From Phenylobacterium sp. RIFCSPHIGHO2_01_FULL_69_31 (GTDB taxonomy: Bacteria > Pseudomonadota > Alphaproteobacteria > Caulobacterales > Caulobacteraceae), in contig NZ_MHXN01000031.1 of NCBI RefSeq assembly GCF_001824475.1, positions 75,227 to 139,226 on the forward strand: 64,000 nucleotides of DNA. Direction: 5' to 3'. Shown piece after piece: positions 35,722 to 45,382 of this stretch; the stretch's first letter is position 1; each line of letters starts with the position of its first letter. The translations under genes were made by a program, and so were the position numbers. The notes below the pieces were generated by a model that was given only the letters and a program-made list of their open reading frames with translations, did no database searches and was not told the origin of the DNA.

Positions 35722-37935
35722 ATGGCGTTGCTCACGCATCCGGCGTTTCGTCATCCGGCTCTGGGCCGGATCCGAGCCGCCCTTCAGTCCCGCGTCGTGC
35801 TCGGTGTCGGCTACAGCGTCGCGGCGGGCCTGACGGGCCTGGCGATCCTGCTCGCCGCCTCGCCGCCAGCCAAAGGGCCGCTTGGCCCGGCCAGCCAGCT
35901 GATCCTGACGGTCCTGGGCTTCAACCTGGTTCTGATCCTGGGCCTGATCGCGGCGGTTTCGCTGCGCATCCTGGAACTTCTGAGGGCGCGGTCGCACGAC
36001 GCCGGCGCGCGGCTCCACGTGCGTTTCGTGCGCCTCTTCGCGCTGGCCGCCCTGGTGCCGGCCCTGGTGGTCTTCGTCTTCTCCGGAGTCCTGGTTAGCC
36101 AGGGCGTCGACAAGTGGTTCAGCGAGCGGGTCCAGACCGTCGTCGAGAACTCGGCCACCGTGTTCCGCTCGTACATCGAGGAGCAGACCCGCGACACGGC
36201 CGATCGCGTTACGTCCATGGCCCAGGACCTCAACCGAGAAGCGGCGGGACTGCAGGGCCAGGCCGGGGCCTTCGATCGGGCCCTTTCGGCCTTGGCCTCC
36301 TACCACGGCTTTCCGGCGCTCTACCTGGTGACGCGCGAGGGGCAGGTCATGGCGCGGGCGGAGGCGACAGCCGCGCCGACCTTCGAAGGCCTCCCGGCCT
36401 CCGCGTTCGCCGCCGCGGACCGGGGCGAGATCTTCGTCCGCGCCGACAATGTGATCCGGGCGCTCTATCGCCTGCCGGACTATGGCGATGTCTACCTCTA
36501 CGCCGTCCGCCCGCTCGAACAGGGCGTGGTGGCGAACCTGCGCGACGCGGAGAGCGCGCTGGTCTCGTACCGGGAGATCGGGGAGAGCCGGGCGCGGGTG
36601 CAGACCATCTTCGCGCTGAGCTACGTCGAGACGGCGCTGCTGGTGCTGGTGGGCGCGGTGTGGCTGGGGCTGACCGCGGCCAACGCCATCTCGGCGCCGG
36701 TCGCGCGGCTGGTGCAGGCGGCTGGGCGCGTGGCCGGCGGCGACCTCAGCGCGCGTGTCGACGCCGACGGCGATCCCGATGAGATCGCGGTGTTGTCCCG
36801 CGCGTTCAACAGCATGACGCACGATCTTCAGGCGCAGCAGGAAGCCCTGCGCCGGGCCGGCGAAGAGGCCGAGGAGCGGCGGCAGTTCATCGAAACGGTG
36901 CTCGCCGAGGTGAGCGCGGGCGTGATCGGCCTGGATTCGGAGGGCCGGATATCCGTGGCCAACCGCCAGGCCGAAGTGCTGCTGGCGCTTCCGGGCGGGC
37001 AGGGGCGCGGCCGCAAGCTGTCCGAGGTCGTTCCGGAGTTCGCCGAGCTGGCCGCCGCCGGACGGAGCGGCGAGGCCGAGGAGGAGATCGACGTCGCCCG
37101 CGGGCGCGACAATCGCCGCCTGCGGGTCCGCGCCAGCCAGAGTGAAGGCGGCCTGGTGCTGACCTTCGACGACGTCACGCGGCTGGTGGCGGCGCAGCGG
37201 AACGCCGCCTGGCGCGACGTCGCCCGCCGCATCGCCCACGAGATCAAGAACCCGCTGACACCGATCCAGCTCTCGGCCGAGCGCCTGCGCCGCAAGTATC
37301 GCAAGGACATCGCCCCGTCCGAACTCGAGATCTTCGACCGCTGCACCGACACCATCGTGCGCCAGGTCGGCGACATCGGCCGCATGGTGGACGAGTTCTC
37401 GGCCTTCGCCCGGATGCCGGCGCCGAAGTTCGACAAGCTGGAGGCCGGCGAGCTGCTGCGCGCCGCCGTGTTCGCCCAGCGGGTCGCCAGCCCGGACTTC
37501 GTGGTGGAGCTCGAAGAGCCCAAGGCCGACGCCATCCTCTATGCGGATGGCCGGATGATCGGCCAGGCGCTCACCAATGTCCTGAAGAACGCGGCCGAGG
37601 CCGTCGAGGCTCGCCGCGCGAAATCGCCGCGCCTCAAAGGGCGGATCACCGCCCGGCTGGTCGTCGAGGACGCCTCGGTGGCCATCGAGGTCGAGGACAA
37701 TGGCGTCGGACTGCCCGCCAAGGATCGCGACCGGCTGACCGAACCCTATGTGACCACCCGCGAAAAGGGCACGGGCCTCGGGCTCGCGATCGTGAAGCGG
37801 ATCCTGGAAGACCACAGCGGCGAGCTGGAGCTGGCCGACGCGCGGAGCGGGCAGGGGGCCTTGGCGATTCTTCGCCTGCCGGCCGCCCCGGCGCCGCGCG
37901 CTGCGAAACCCACCGCGGCCGTTACGGCCAAATGA
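35722..37935 (+). CDS. ntrY: Nitrogen/redox sensor histidine kinase NtrY
   Basis: A 737-aa membrane kinase. Three N-terminal helices lie within about residues 28-140, an extracytoplasmic sensor follows, and a further helix (about 303-320) leads to a HAMP domain (SAPVARLVQAAGRVAGGDLSA). A PAS domain (ETVLAEVSAGVIGLDSEGRI) precedes the H-box [20 protein letters not shown], the N-box LKNAAEAVEA and the G-boxes VEDNGVGLPAKD and GTGLGLAIVKRIL. It partners NtrX. The 127-bp gap after ntrC may hold a second promoter. Confidence 0.96.
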   Translation: MALLTHPAFRHPALGRIRAALQSRVVLGVGYSVAAGLTGLAILLAASPPAKGPLGPASQLILTVLGFNLVLILGLIAAVSLRILELLRARSHDAGARLHVRFVRLFALAALVPALVVFVFSGVLVSQGVDKWFSERVQTVVENSATVFRSYIEEQTRDTADRVTSMAQDLNREAAGLQGQAGAFDRALSALASYHGFPALYLVTREGQVMARAEATAAPTFEGLPASAFAAADRGEIFVRADNVIRALYRLPDYGDVYLYAVRPLEQGVVANLRDAESALVSYREIGESRARVQTIFALSYVETALLVLVGAVWLGLTAANAISAPVARLVQAAGRVAGGDLSARVDADGDPDEIAVLSRAFNSMTHDLQAQQEALRRAGEEAEERRQFIETVLAEVSAGVIGLDSEGRISVANRQAEVLLALPGGQGRGRKLSEVVPEFAELAAAGRSGEAEEEIDVARGRDNRRLRVRASQSEGGLVLTFDDVTRLVAAQRNAAWRDVARRIAHEIKNPLTPIQLSAERLRRKYRKDIAPSELEIFDRCTDTIVRQVGDIGRMVDEFSAFARMPAPKFDKLEAGELLRAAVFAQRVASPDFVVELEEPKADAILYADGRMIGQALTNVLKNAAEAVEARRAKSPRLKGRITARLVVEDASVAIEVEDNGVGLPAKDRDRLTEPYVTTREKGTGLGLAIVKRILEDHSGELELADARSGQGALAILRLPAAPAPRAAKPTAAVTAK

Positions 37936-37945
37936 GGATGGACTG

Positions 37946-39337
37946 ATGGCGGCTGACGTTCTGGTGGTCGACGACGAGGCGGATATCCGCGAGCTGGTCG
38001 CGGGAATCCTGACCGACGAAGGCTATGACGTTCGCACGGCGACCGACTCCGAGAGCGCGCTCGCCGAGGTGCGGGCGCGCAAGCCGGCGCTGCTGATCCT
38101 GGATATCTGGATGCAGGGCGGCGGCATGGACGGCCTGGAGTTGCTCGACATGGTCAAGGCGCTGGACCCCGACCTGCCGGTGATCATGATCTCGGGCCAC
38201 GGGAACATCGAGACCGCGGTCAGTTCGATCAAGCGCGGCGCCTACGAGTTCCTGGAGAAGCCGTTCAAGTCGGACCGGTTGCTGCTGGTGGTCGAGCGCG
38301 CCTTGGAGACCACCAACCTGCGGCGGGAGAACCGCCGGCTGCGGGCCCAGACGATCCAGCCCGAGGGACTGCTGGGCAAGTCGATGGCCGCCCAGCAGCT
38401 GCGTCAGATGATCGCCAAGCTGGCCGGCGCCAACAGCCGCGTGCTGATCTCGGGCCCGCCCGGCTCCGGCAAGGAGACCGTGGCGCGGCTGATCCACGAC
38501 GCCAGCCACCGCTCGCGCAACGAGTTCGTGCCGATCAGCGCCGCCGGGATGACGCCGGAACGCATGGACGTGGAGCTGTTCGGCGAAGAGGGGGCGAACG
38601 GACGCACCGCCAAGATCGGCGTCTTCGAGCGGGCCCACGGCGGCACGCTCTATCTGGACGAGGCGGCCGACATGCCGCGGGAGACCCAGGGCCGGATCCT
38701 GCGCGTGCTGGTCGAGCAGCGGTTCCGGCGGGTGGGCGGCGACGCCGACGTGCAGGTGGACGTGCGCGTGATCTCCTCGACCTCCAAGGACCTGCGCGAG
38801 GAGATCGCGGCCGGGCGCTTCCGCGAGGATCTGTTCCACCGGCTCAACGTGGTCCCGGTGAACGTCCCGGGCCTCAGCGAACGTCGCGAAGACATCCCCG
38901 ACCTCGTGGAAGACTTCATCAACCGGATCTGCGAAGCCTCCGGCCTGGCCCGCCGCAAGCTATCGGACGACGCGCTGGCCATGCTCCAGGTTCGGGCCTG
39001 GCCGGGCAACCTGCGCCAGCTGCGCAACAATGTGGAGCGGATGCTGATCCTGGCCTCGGGGTCGCCCGCCGACCCGATCACCGCCGACATGCTGCCGGCC
39101 GAGGCCTCGGTGAACGACCAGACGACCTCGCTGGGCGCCGAGCGGATCATCGCCCTGCCGTTGCGCGAGGCCCGCGAGGTGTTCGAGCGCGAGTATCTGA
39201 ACGCCCAGATGCTTCGGTTCTCGGGCAATATTTCACGTACTGCGGCCTTCATCGGCATGGAGCGTTCGGCGCTGCACCGTAAGCTGAAGTCCCTGGGCCT
39301 GTCGGGCGCCCGGTCGCTGGAAGCCGAGGAGGCCTAG
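37946..39337 (+). CDS. ntrX: Response regulator NtrX with degenerate sigma54-interaction loop
   Basis: A 463-aa regulator: receiver (D53 in LLILDIWMQ, Lys in LEKPFKS), AAA+ domain (Walker A GPPGSGKE at 170-177; Walker B GGTLYLDEAADMP) and Fis-type HTH (ISRTAAFIGMERSALHRKL). After DVELFGEE the sequence is GANGRTAKIGVFERAHGG, so GAFTGA is absent. NtrX of other alphaproteobacteria also acts without sigma54 in several cases. It controls respiratory and envelope genes in relatives (known there). Confidence 0.95.
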   Translation: MAADVLVVDDEADIRELVAGILTDEGYDVRTATDSESALAEVRARKPALLILDIWMQGGGMDGLELLDMVKALDPDLPVIMISGHGNIETAVSSIKRGAYEFLEKPFKSDRLLLVVERALETTNLRRENRRLRAQTIQPEGLLGKSMAAQQLRQMIAKLAGANSRVLISGPPGSGKETVARLIHDASHRSRNEFVPISAAGMTPERMDVELFGEEGANGRTAKIGVFERAHGGTLYLDEAADMPRETQGRILRVLVEQRFRRVGGDADVQVDVRVISSTSKDLREEIAAGRFREDLFHRLNVVPVNVPGLSERREDIPDLVEDFINRICEASGLARRKLSDDALAMLQVRAWPGNLRQLRNNVERMLILASGSPADPITADMLPAEASVNDQTTSLGAERIIALPLREAREVFEREYLNAQMLRFSGNISRTAAFIGMERSALHRKLKSLGLSGARSLEAEEA

Positions 39338-39339
39338 AG

Positions 39340-40203
39340 TTGGGGCGCATTGCCTATGTGAACGGACGCTACGTCCATCAGGCGGAGGCCGTCGTCCATA
39401 TCGAGGACCGAGGCTATCAGTTCGCCGACGCGGTCTATGAGGTCTGGGCCCTGTTCGGCGGCAAGCTGGCCGATCCCGAGGGGCATTTCGCGCGGCTGGA
39501 GCGCAGTCTGTCGGAGCTGCGCATCCCCATGCCGATGAGCCGCGCGGCCCTGACGACCGTGCTGCGGGAGACGGTGCGGCGCAATCGCGTCCGCGAGGGC
39601 CTGGTCTATCTCCAGGTCAGCCGGGGCGTCGCGCCGCGCGACCATGCCTTTCCGGCGGCGCACGTGGCCCCGGCCGTGGTGGTGACGGTGAGCCGGGTGG
39701 ACCGGGACGCCACCGAGGCGCGCGCGGCCAAGGGCGTGTCCGTGGTCACCACGCCCGAGAACCGCTGGGGGCGTTGCGACATCAAGACGGTGGGCCTCTT
39801 GCCGAACGCCCTGGCCAAGCAGAAGGCCCGCGAGGTCGGCGCCGTTGAGGCCTGGTTCGTGGACGACCTGGGGCTGGTCACCGAAGGGGCCTCGTCCAAT
39901 GCCTGGATCGTCGACGGCGATGGGATCCTGCGCACCCGCGACACCAACGCCAACATCCTGCGCGGCGTGACCCGCCTTTCGCTCATCGACGTGGCGCGCG
40001 AGGCGGGGCTGAAGGTCGAGGAGCGGCCCTTCACGCCTGACGAGGCGCGGGCCGCGAAGGAGGCGTTCATCACCGGCGCCGGCAGCCTGGTGCTGCCCGT
40101 GGTGGCGGTGGACGGCAAGCCTGTGGGCGACGGCGCGCCGGGACCTGTGGCGTTGAAGCTCCGACGCCTCTATATCGAGCGCGCGAAGGCTTCGGCGATC
40201 TGA
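39340..40203 (+). CDS. dat: D-amino acid aminotransferase-like PLP class IV enzyme
   Basis: A 287-aa fold-type IV aminotransferase. IAYVNGRYVHQAEAVVHIEDRGYQFADAVYEV is the family N-terminus; the PLP lysine lies in RCDIKTVGLLPNALAKQKA, followed by EGASSNAWIV. This fits D-alanine aminotransferase more than the branched-chain form, but 4-amino-4-deoxychorismate lyase or related activity is not excluded. The start is TTG 39340, 3 bp after ntrX. The position between ntrX and hfq is typical for Caulobacterales. Confidence 0.9.
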   Translation: MGRIAYVNGRYVHQAEAVVHIEDRGYQFADAVYEVWALFGGKLADPEGHFARLERSLSELRIPMPMSRAALTTVLRETVRRNRVREGLVYLQVSRGVAPRDHAFPAAHVAPAVVVTVSRVDRDATEARAAKGVSVVTTPENRWGRCDIKTVGLLPNALAKQKAREVGAVEAWFVDDLGLVTEGASSNAWIVDGDGILRTRDTNANILRGVTRLSLIDVAREAGLKVEERPFTPDEARAAKEAFITGAGSLVLPVVAVDGKPVGDGAPGPVALKLRRLYIERAKASAI

Positions 40204-40223
40204 CGTCAGCCTGCGATTGCAAC

Positions 40224-40240
40224 AGCCGCGTTTTGCGGCT
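40224..40240 (+). terminator. Small hairpin between dat and hfq
   Basis: AGCCGC and GCGGCT form a 6-bp stem around GTTTT, followed by T and then GC-rich sequence. The T-stretch is in the loop, not after the stem, so termination would be weak. It may simply separate the dat 3' end from the hfq leader. Confidence 0.3.
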
Positions 40241-40300
40241 TAGCGTGACCTTGTGTGTGGGCGGAGCTTCCGCCCGATCAAAACGAAAAGGCGGAAAGCC

Positions 40301-40546
40301 GTGAGCGACAAGAAACAGAACCTGCAGGACACCTTCCTCAACAGCGTGCGGAAGTCGAAGACCCCGCTCACCATCTTCCTGGTGAACGGCGTCAAGCTGC
40401 AGGGCGTGGTCAGCTGGTTCGACAACTTCTGCGTCCTGCTGCGCCGGGACGGCCAGTCCCAGCTGGTCTACAAGCACGCCATCTCCACCATCATGCCGGC
40501 TCAGCCCGTTCAGCTCTATGAACCGGCTGACGACGAGGGCGATTGA
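40301..40546 (+). CDS. hfq: RNA chaperone Hfq
   Basis: Hexameric Sm-like RNA chaperone for small-RNA regulation. From GTG 40301 the 81-aa protein begins [20 protein letters not shown], with the Sm1 block [20 protein letters not shown] and the Sm2 motif [10 protein letters not shown]. The start follows AAGGCGGAAAG; an open frame extends upstream to 40253 but lacks conservation. Its stop overlaps the hflX start (TTGA). Confidence 0.98.
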   Translation: MSDKKQNLQDTFLNSVRKSKTPLTIFLVNGVKLQGVVSWFDNFCVLLRRDGQSQLVYKHAISTIMPAQPVQLYEPADDEGD

Positions 40547-41862
40547 GCTCCACCACATCCGTAGACCGTGAGGCGCCCGTCCAGGGCGCCTTGGTGATCC
40601 ATCCCGACCGGGAGGGCCGCGACGGCGCGCGCCATCCGCAGGCGCGGCTGGAGGAGGCCGCCGGCCTCGCCCTCGCCCTCGACCTCGAGGTCCGCGAGAC
40701 CATGATCGTGGGCCTTCGCAAGCTCACGCCCGCCACCCTGTTCGGCAAGGGCAAGGTGGAGGAGATCCGGGTCCTGGTGGAGGTCGAGGAACTGGACGTC
40801 GTGGTCATCGACGACGCGCTGACGCCCGTCCAGCAGCGGAACCTGGAGAAGGCCTGGGGCGCCAAGGTCATCGACCGCACGGGACTGATCCTGGAAATCT
40901 TCGCCCGCCGCGCCCGCACGCGGGAAGGCCGCTTGCAGGTCGAGCTGGCGCGATTGACCTACGAGCGTTCGCGCCTGGTCCGCACCTGGACCCACCTGGA
41001 ACGCCAGCGCGGCGGCTTCGGCGTGATGGGCGGCCCGGGCGAAACCCAGATCGAGACCGACCGGCGGCTGATCGCCGAGAAGATCGGCAAGCTCAAGCGC
41101 GAGCTGGAGGAGGTGCGCCGAACCCGTACCCTGCAGCGTTCGGCGCGCCGGCGCGTGCCGTTCCCGACCGTGGCCCTGGTGGGCTACACCAACGCCGGGA
41201 AGTCGACGCTGTTCAACCGGCTGACCAACGCCGAGGTGGTGGCGCAGGACATGCTGTTCGCCACCCTGGACCCGACCCTGCGTTCGCTGAAGCTGCCGGA
41301 TGGGCGGCCCGCGATCCTGAGCGACACCGTGGGGTTCATCTCGGACCTGCCGCACGAGCTGGTGGAGGCCTTCCGCGCCACGCTGGAGGAGGTGCGCGAG
41401 GCCGACGTGGTGCTGCACGTCCGCGACATCGCCAGCGAAGAGACCAAGGCCCAGGCCGCGGATGTGCGTGCGGTCTTGAGCCGCCTGGGCGTCGACATGG
41501 ACGAACGGCGCATCCTGGAGGTCTGGAACAAGGCCGACCTCCTGCCGGCCGACGAGCGGGACGAGGCGGTCAGTGACGCCCGGCGCGCCAGCCCGCCCGC
41601 CGTGCTGGTGTCCGCCGTGACGGGCGACGGCTGCGAGGCGCTTCTCGCCGCGGTGGCCGGCCTGGTCGACGAGGCGCCGCCGGTGGACGTCTACATGCCG
41701 GCCGGGGACGGCGCCGCCATCGCCTGGCTCTATCGCCATGGCCGGGTCATCGAGCGGAACGAGGGCAAGGACGGCTCGGTGCGCCTCTCCGTCAGCCTCA
41801 CGCCCCAGGCCATGGGTCAGTTCGAACAGCTGTACCCCCAGGCCGAGATCCGCGGGGCCTGA
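40543..41862 (+). CDS. hflX: GTPase HflX
   Basis: Ribosome-associated GTPase that splits stalled ribosomes. The 439-aa protein starts at TTG 40543. Its N-terminal HflX domain has [20 protein letters not shown] and [21 protein letters not shown]; the G domain has [18 protein letters not shown] (G1), [20 protein letters not shown] (G3) and NKADLL (G4). hfq-hflX linkage is widespread in proteobacteria. Confidence 0.97.
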   Translation: MSSTTSVDREAPVQGALVIHPDREGRDGARHPQARLEEAAGLALALDLEVRETMIVGLRKLTPATLFGKGKVEEIRVLVEVEELDVVVIDDALTPVQQRNLEKAWGAKVIDRTGLILEIFARRARTREGRLQVELARLTYERSRLVRTWTHLERQRGGFGVMGGPGETQIETDRRLIAEKIGKLKRELEEVRRTRTLQRSARRRVPFPTVALVGYTNAGKSTLFNRLTNAEVVAQDMLFATLDPTLRSLKLPDGRPAILSDTVGFISDLPHELVEAFRATLEEVREADVVLHVRDIASEETKAQAADVRAVLSRLGVDMDERRILEVWNKADLLPADERDEAVSDARRASPPAVLVSAVTGDGCEALLAAVAGLVDEAPPVDVYMPAGDGAAIAWLYRHGRVIERNEGKDGSVRLSVSLTPQAMGQFEQLYPQAEIRGA

Positions 41863-41957
41863 CGGCGGCCTCGTCGCACTTTTCCGCCCGTTCGTCGCAC
41901 CGGAATGGCCACACGCGCCGGGCGGGCGATGAGGGAGCGCTGCGGCCCAGGGGAGGC

Positions 41958-43046
41958 GTGGTGACTTCGAATTCCAGGTGGAGCTTCGCCGCGCTGGCGG
42001 TCGTGTTCGCGCTCCTGCTGTGGTCGCTGGCCTTCGCCTGCTACATCGCGCCGGGGGTGGCGACCGGACAGCAGCGCGCGCAGGACACGGCCTATCTGCT
42101 CACGACGGTGGCGGTGGGATTTGCGCTGTCCTGCGGCTTCTGCGGCGTGGTGACGGGCCTGCTTCGGCGCGTTTCCGAGCGCTGGCGGATGGGGCTGGCC
42201 GCCGCCCTGCTGGTGGCCCTGATCCTCGTCCACGCCACGATCGACCTGATGATGATCGAGCAGTATCTGAAGGCGAAGGTGGTGCTGCCGGACGGGGCGC
42301 GGGTCAGCGGGCAGGGGCTGCTGTTCCTGAACAACCTGCTCATGCTGTCCCCGGTCTATCTGATGTACGCGGTGGGGCTGGGGTTCGGGCTGTCGATGCG
42401 CGCCGTGCACGAGCGGGAGCGCCGCCTGGCCGCGGCCCTGGCCGAGGCCCAGACGGCCCAGCTGGCGGCGCTGCGGCTGCAGATCAATCCGCACTTCCTG
42501 TTCAACAGCCTCAACGCGGTGATGTCGCTGGTGGGGTCGGGGCGGAATCGGGACGCCGAGGTCGTGGTCTCCCGTCTGGCCGAGTTCTTCCGGGCGACCC
42601 TGGCCAGCGAACCCAACGCCATGGCCAGCCTGGAGGATGAGTTGGACGTCGTGGGCGCCTACCTCGAGATCGAGGCGGCGCGGTTCGGCGAGCGGCTGCG
42701 GGTCGACATCGAGCTGCCCGATGGCCTGGCCGGGGCGAGCGTGCCGCACTTCCTGCTCCAGCCCCTGGTCGAGAACGCGATCAAGCACGGCGTCGCGCCG
42801 AGCAAGCGCCCCGTCACCCTGACGGTTTGCGCGGCGGCGCCGAACGGCCGTCTGCGGCTGGTGGTGGCGGATGACGGCGCCGGCGGCGCGCCCGGAACTG
42901 CGGGTGAGGGTGTCGGCCTGCGCAACGTCGCCGGGCGGCTGAAGGCGCACTACGGCGCGGGCGCCGCCGTGCGCGCCGAGCGCCTGCCGCGCGGCTTTCG
43001 GGTCGAGCTGGACTTGCCGCTGGCGTTCGTCTCGGAGGGGCGCTGA
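41958..43046 (+). CDS. LytS/YpdA-type membrane sensor histidine kinase
   Basis: A 362-aa kinase. Four hydrophobic segments lie in residues 8-150 without a large extracytoplasmic domain. The HisKA_7TM-like kinase block follows: LRLQINPHFLFNSLNAVMSL carries the phosphorylated His, LLQPLVENAIKHGV is the N-box and VADDGAGGAPGTAGEGVGLRN the G-box. The start is GTG 41958 or the next GTG after GGGGAGGC. It overlaps the response regulator by one base. Confidence 0.93.
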   Translation: MVTSNSRWSFAALAVVFALLLWSLAFACYIAPGVATGQQRAQDTAYLLTTVAVGFALSCGFCGVVTGLLRRVSERWRMGLAAALLVALILVHATIDLMMIEQYLKAKVVLPDGARVSGQGLLFLNNLLMLSPVYLMYAVGLGFGLSMRAVHERERRLAAALAEAQTAQLAALRLQINPHFLFNSLNAVMSLVGSGRNRDAEVVVSRLAEFFRATLASEPNAMASLEDELDVVGAYLEIEAARFGERLRVDIELPDGLAGASVPHFLLQPLVENAIKHGVAPSKRPVTLTVCAAAPNGRLRLVVADDGAGGAPGTAGEGVGLRNVAGRLKAHYGAGAAVRAERLPRGFRVELDLPLAFVSEGR

Positions 43047-43789
43047 TGCGGGTCTTCATCGTCGACGACGAACCCCTGGCCCTCGACTGGCTGCGATCCT
43101 GCCTGGCCCGGCTGACCGGGGTCGAGGTGGTCGGGGAGGCGGCCGACGGCGATGCGGCGCTGGCGGCCATCGCGGCGGCGGCGCCCGACGTCGTGCTCCT
43201 GGATATCCAGATGCCCGGGCGGTCCGGCGTCGAGGTGGCGCGCGTGCTCGCGGGCAGCGCGCGGCCCGAGGTCGTGTTCGTCACGGCCTTTTCGCACTGG
43301 GCCGCGGAGGCCTTCGAGCTGGACGCCGCCGACTACCTGCTAAAGCCGGTCCGCCCCGACCGACTCGAAGAGGCCATGAGCCGGGCCAGGCGGCGTCTTT
43401 CGGGCCCGTCCAACTGCGCGGCGCCCGCCGCCAGTTTCGAATCGGGGTTCTGGATCCGCCAACGCGAGGGGCTGGTCCGCGTGCAGACGGCCGACATCCG
43501 CCGGATCGAAGCAGACAAGGACTACGCCCTCATCCACACCCATCTGCGCACGCACATCTTGCGCACGACCATGCGGGAGCTGGAGGCCAAGCTGGACCCG
43601 CGGGAGATCGTCCGCGTCCATCGCAGCGCCTTCGTACGGCTCTCGGCCGTCGCGCGCGTGGAGCGTGGCCGGCGCAGCATGATGCGGCTCCACACCGAGG
43701 ACGGCGCGGTCGTCGACGTGGGGGCGAGCTACACGCGCAAGGTCGCCGCCGCGCTCGGACTGCCCAACGTGGAGCTGGAGGACGAGTGA
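43046..43789 (+). CDS. LytTR-type response regulator
   Basis: A 247-aa regulator. The receiver (1-115) has the acidic pair in VFIVDDEPLAL, the phosphoacceptor Asp in VVLLDIQMPGRSG and Lys in LLKPVRPD. The LytTR DNA-binding domain (about 145-240) has IRRIEADKDYALIHT and FVRLSAVARV. It forms a pair with the adjacent kinase; no target is evident nearby. Isolated LytS/LytTR pairs in this group often control envelope or attachment functions, which is only a suggestion. Confidence 0.94.
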   Translation: MRVFIVDDEPLALDWLRSCLARLTGVEVVGEAADGDAALAAIAAAAPDVVLLDIQMPGRSGVEVARVLAGSARPEVVFVTAFSHWAAEAFELDAADYLLKPVRPDRLEEAMSRARRRLSGPSNCAAPAASFESGFWIRQREGLVRVQTADIRRIEADKDYALIHTHLRTHILRTTMRELEAKLDPREIVRVHRSAFVRLSAVARVERGRRSMMRLHTEDGAVVDVGASYTRKVAAALGLPNVELEDE

Positions 43790-43841
43790 CTCGCCTCCGA
43801 CGCTAAGCCGTGCGGCGTGGCCGCAACCCCGGGCTGGCCTT

Positions 43842-44660
43842 CTAGCCGCGCTCCGCGGCCTTGGCCTCGTCCCAGAGGCTGTCCATCTCGGCGAGGTCGG
43901 ACTGGTCGGGCGTCTTGCCTCGCTCGGCCAGTCGCGCCTCGACGTACTGGAAGCGCCGCACGAACTTGGCGTTGGTGTAGCGGATGGCGTCCTCGGGATC
44001 GATGTCGAGGGTGCGGGCGAGATTGGCCACCACGAAGAGGACGTCGCCGAGTTCCTCGCGCACCTTGTCGAGATCGCCGGCCTCGACCTCGGCGAGCATC
44101 TCGCCCACCTCCTCGTGCAGCTTGTGGACCACGTCCTGCACGGTCGGCCACACGAACCCCACCGTAGCGGCGCGTTTGGAAAGCTTCACGGCCCGGGTCA
44201 GTCCCGGCAGGCCGACCGGCACGTCGGTCAGTAGCCCGGCGGGCTGACCGTCGGCCTTTCCCTCGCGCTCGGCGGCCTTGAGCTGCTCCCAGCCCTGCTT
44301 CTGGTGGGCGAGGGATGCGTAGGTCTCGTCGCCGAACACATGGGGATGGCGGCGGATCATCTTGTCGTTGATCGCGCGGGCCACGTCATCAAAGGCGAAG
44401 TCGCCCTGTTCCTCGGCCATGCGCGAATGGAATACGACCTGCAGCAGGAGGTCGCCCAGCTCGTCCTTCAGGTCGCCGAGGTCGTTCCGCTCGATGGCGT
44501 CGGCGACTTCATAGGCCTCCTCCACCGTGTAGGGCGCGATGGTGGCGAAGGTCTGCTCCAGGTCCCAGGGGCAACCGTCCTCCGGATCGCGCAGACGGGC
44601 CATGATCGCCAGCAGCCGGTCGATCGGCGCCAGGTCGGCGGGCGGGGCAGGGCGGGTCAT
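43842..44660 (-). CDS. mazG: Nucleoside triphosphate pyrophosphohydrolase MazG
   Basis: Hydrolyses NTPs to NMP and PPi, cleaning nucleotide pools and influencing (p)ppGpp. The 272-aa form has two MazG domains; the first contains CPWDLEQTFATIAPYTVEEA and DELGDLLLQVVFHSRMAEE, the second KLHEEVGEMLAEVEAGD and EELGDVLFVVANLAR. The start MTRPAPPADLAPIDRLL was chosen over an upstream Met without similarity. Confidence 0.95.
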   Translation of the reverse strand: MTRPAPPADLAPIDRLLAIMARLRDPEDGCPWDLEQTFATIAPYTVEEAYEVADAIERNDLGDLKDELGDLLLQVVFHSRMAEEQGDFAFDDVARAINDKMIRRHPHVFGDETYASLAHQKQGWEQLKAAEREGKADGQPAGLLTDVPVGLPGLTRAVKLSKRAATVGFVWPTVQDVVHKLHEEVGEMLAEVEAGDLDKVREELGDVLFVVANLARTLDIDPEDAIRYTNAKFVRRFQYVEARLAERGKTPDQSDLAEMDSLWDEAKAAERG

Positions 44661-44738
44661 GGGGGACTCGGAAAAGGAAAGGCGCGCGGCGATCAGACCG
44701 CGCGCCGTCTTGTGACGCAACCTCGTCGGCGAGCGCGG

Positions 44739-45227
44739 TCAGCGGCGAGCCAACGCCTTGCCGCGCGCCAGCTTCCGCGCATAGCGGTCGAAGGTCCATT
44801 CGGCGTCGCTCCAGATCCAGTTGGCCCGGCTCTGGCGAATGTCGGTCTCGAACCACTTGTAATCGACCCGGGTCTCGGCGCCGTCCGCGCCGATCACCCG
44901 GCCCTCGATCGCCGCGCCGCCGACGCCGAAGCTCTCGAAGGATAGGCCGGGCGTATCGCTGAGCTGTTTGAAGGTGGGGCGATTGGGCTTCACATCAACG
45001 AGCGTCAGCTCGATGCGCGCGCCGTCATAGGCCGCCGCCTTGGCGAGCGCCTCTTCGACGGCTTCACGCAGGTCCGCGGTCAGGAACGCGGCCTCGCGCT
45101 GTCCATAGGTCTTGTCGAACTTCTTCTGCAGCTCGGGCGCCACGGCGACGGTCACCGAAGCGGGCGCGGCGGCCGCTGTGGTCGCACTGGCCAGCAAGAG
45201 GGCGGCGGTGATGGAAAGGAGGCGCAT
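44739..45227 (-). CDS. Conserved exported protein of unknown function
   Basis: A 162-aa protein with a cleavable signal peptide (MRLLSITAALLLASATTAAA, cleavage after AAA). The mature part is mixed alpha/beta with DFxxxxGQREAAF-like and AIEGRVIGADGAETRVDYKW segments; no catalytic motif is seen. Probably periplasmic. I recognise no named family. It is followed by mazG on the same strand after 78 bp. Confidence 0.75.
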   Translation of the reverse strand: MRLLSITAALLLASATTAAAAPASVTVAVAPELQKKFDKTYGQREAAFLTADLREAVEEALAKAAAYDGARIELTLVDVKPNRPTFKQLSDTPGLSFESFGVGGAAIEGRVIGADGAETRVDYKWFETDIRQSRANWIWSDAEWTFDRYARKLARGKALARR

Positions 45228-45299
45228 GGCAGGCTCCAGTATTTACTGGATGAAGGTAGGAGCTCGGGCAGGGGCACACAAGCCGATGCACGTCATCGT

Positions 45300-45325
45300 C
45301 AGAATTCGCCTATCAGGCGAATCTG
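45300..45325. promoter_or_regulatory. Inverted repeat in a divergent spacer
   Basis: ATTCGCCT, ATC and AGGCGAAT form a perfect 8-bp palindrome, extended by outer CAG and CTG arms across one bulged A. It lies between the exported protein (minus) and the small membrane protein (plus), in a place suited to an operator. It contains one GANTC site (GAATC). Confidence 0.45.
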
Positions 45326-45382
45326 CATAGCTTCACCTTGGAGGTCGGCCACGTCCCCGAGCGGCCGCTCCAGGAGGTCCGC

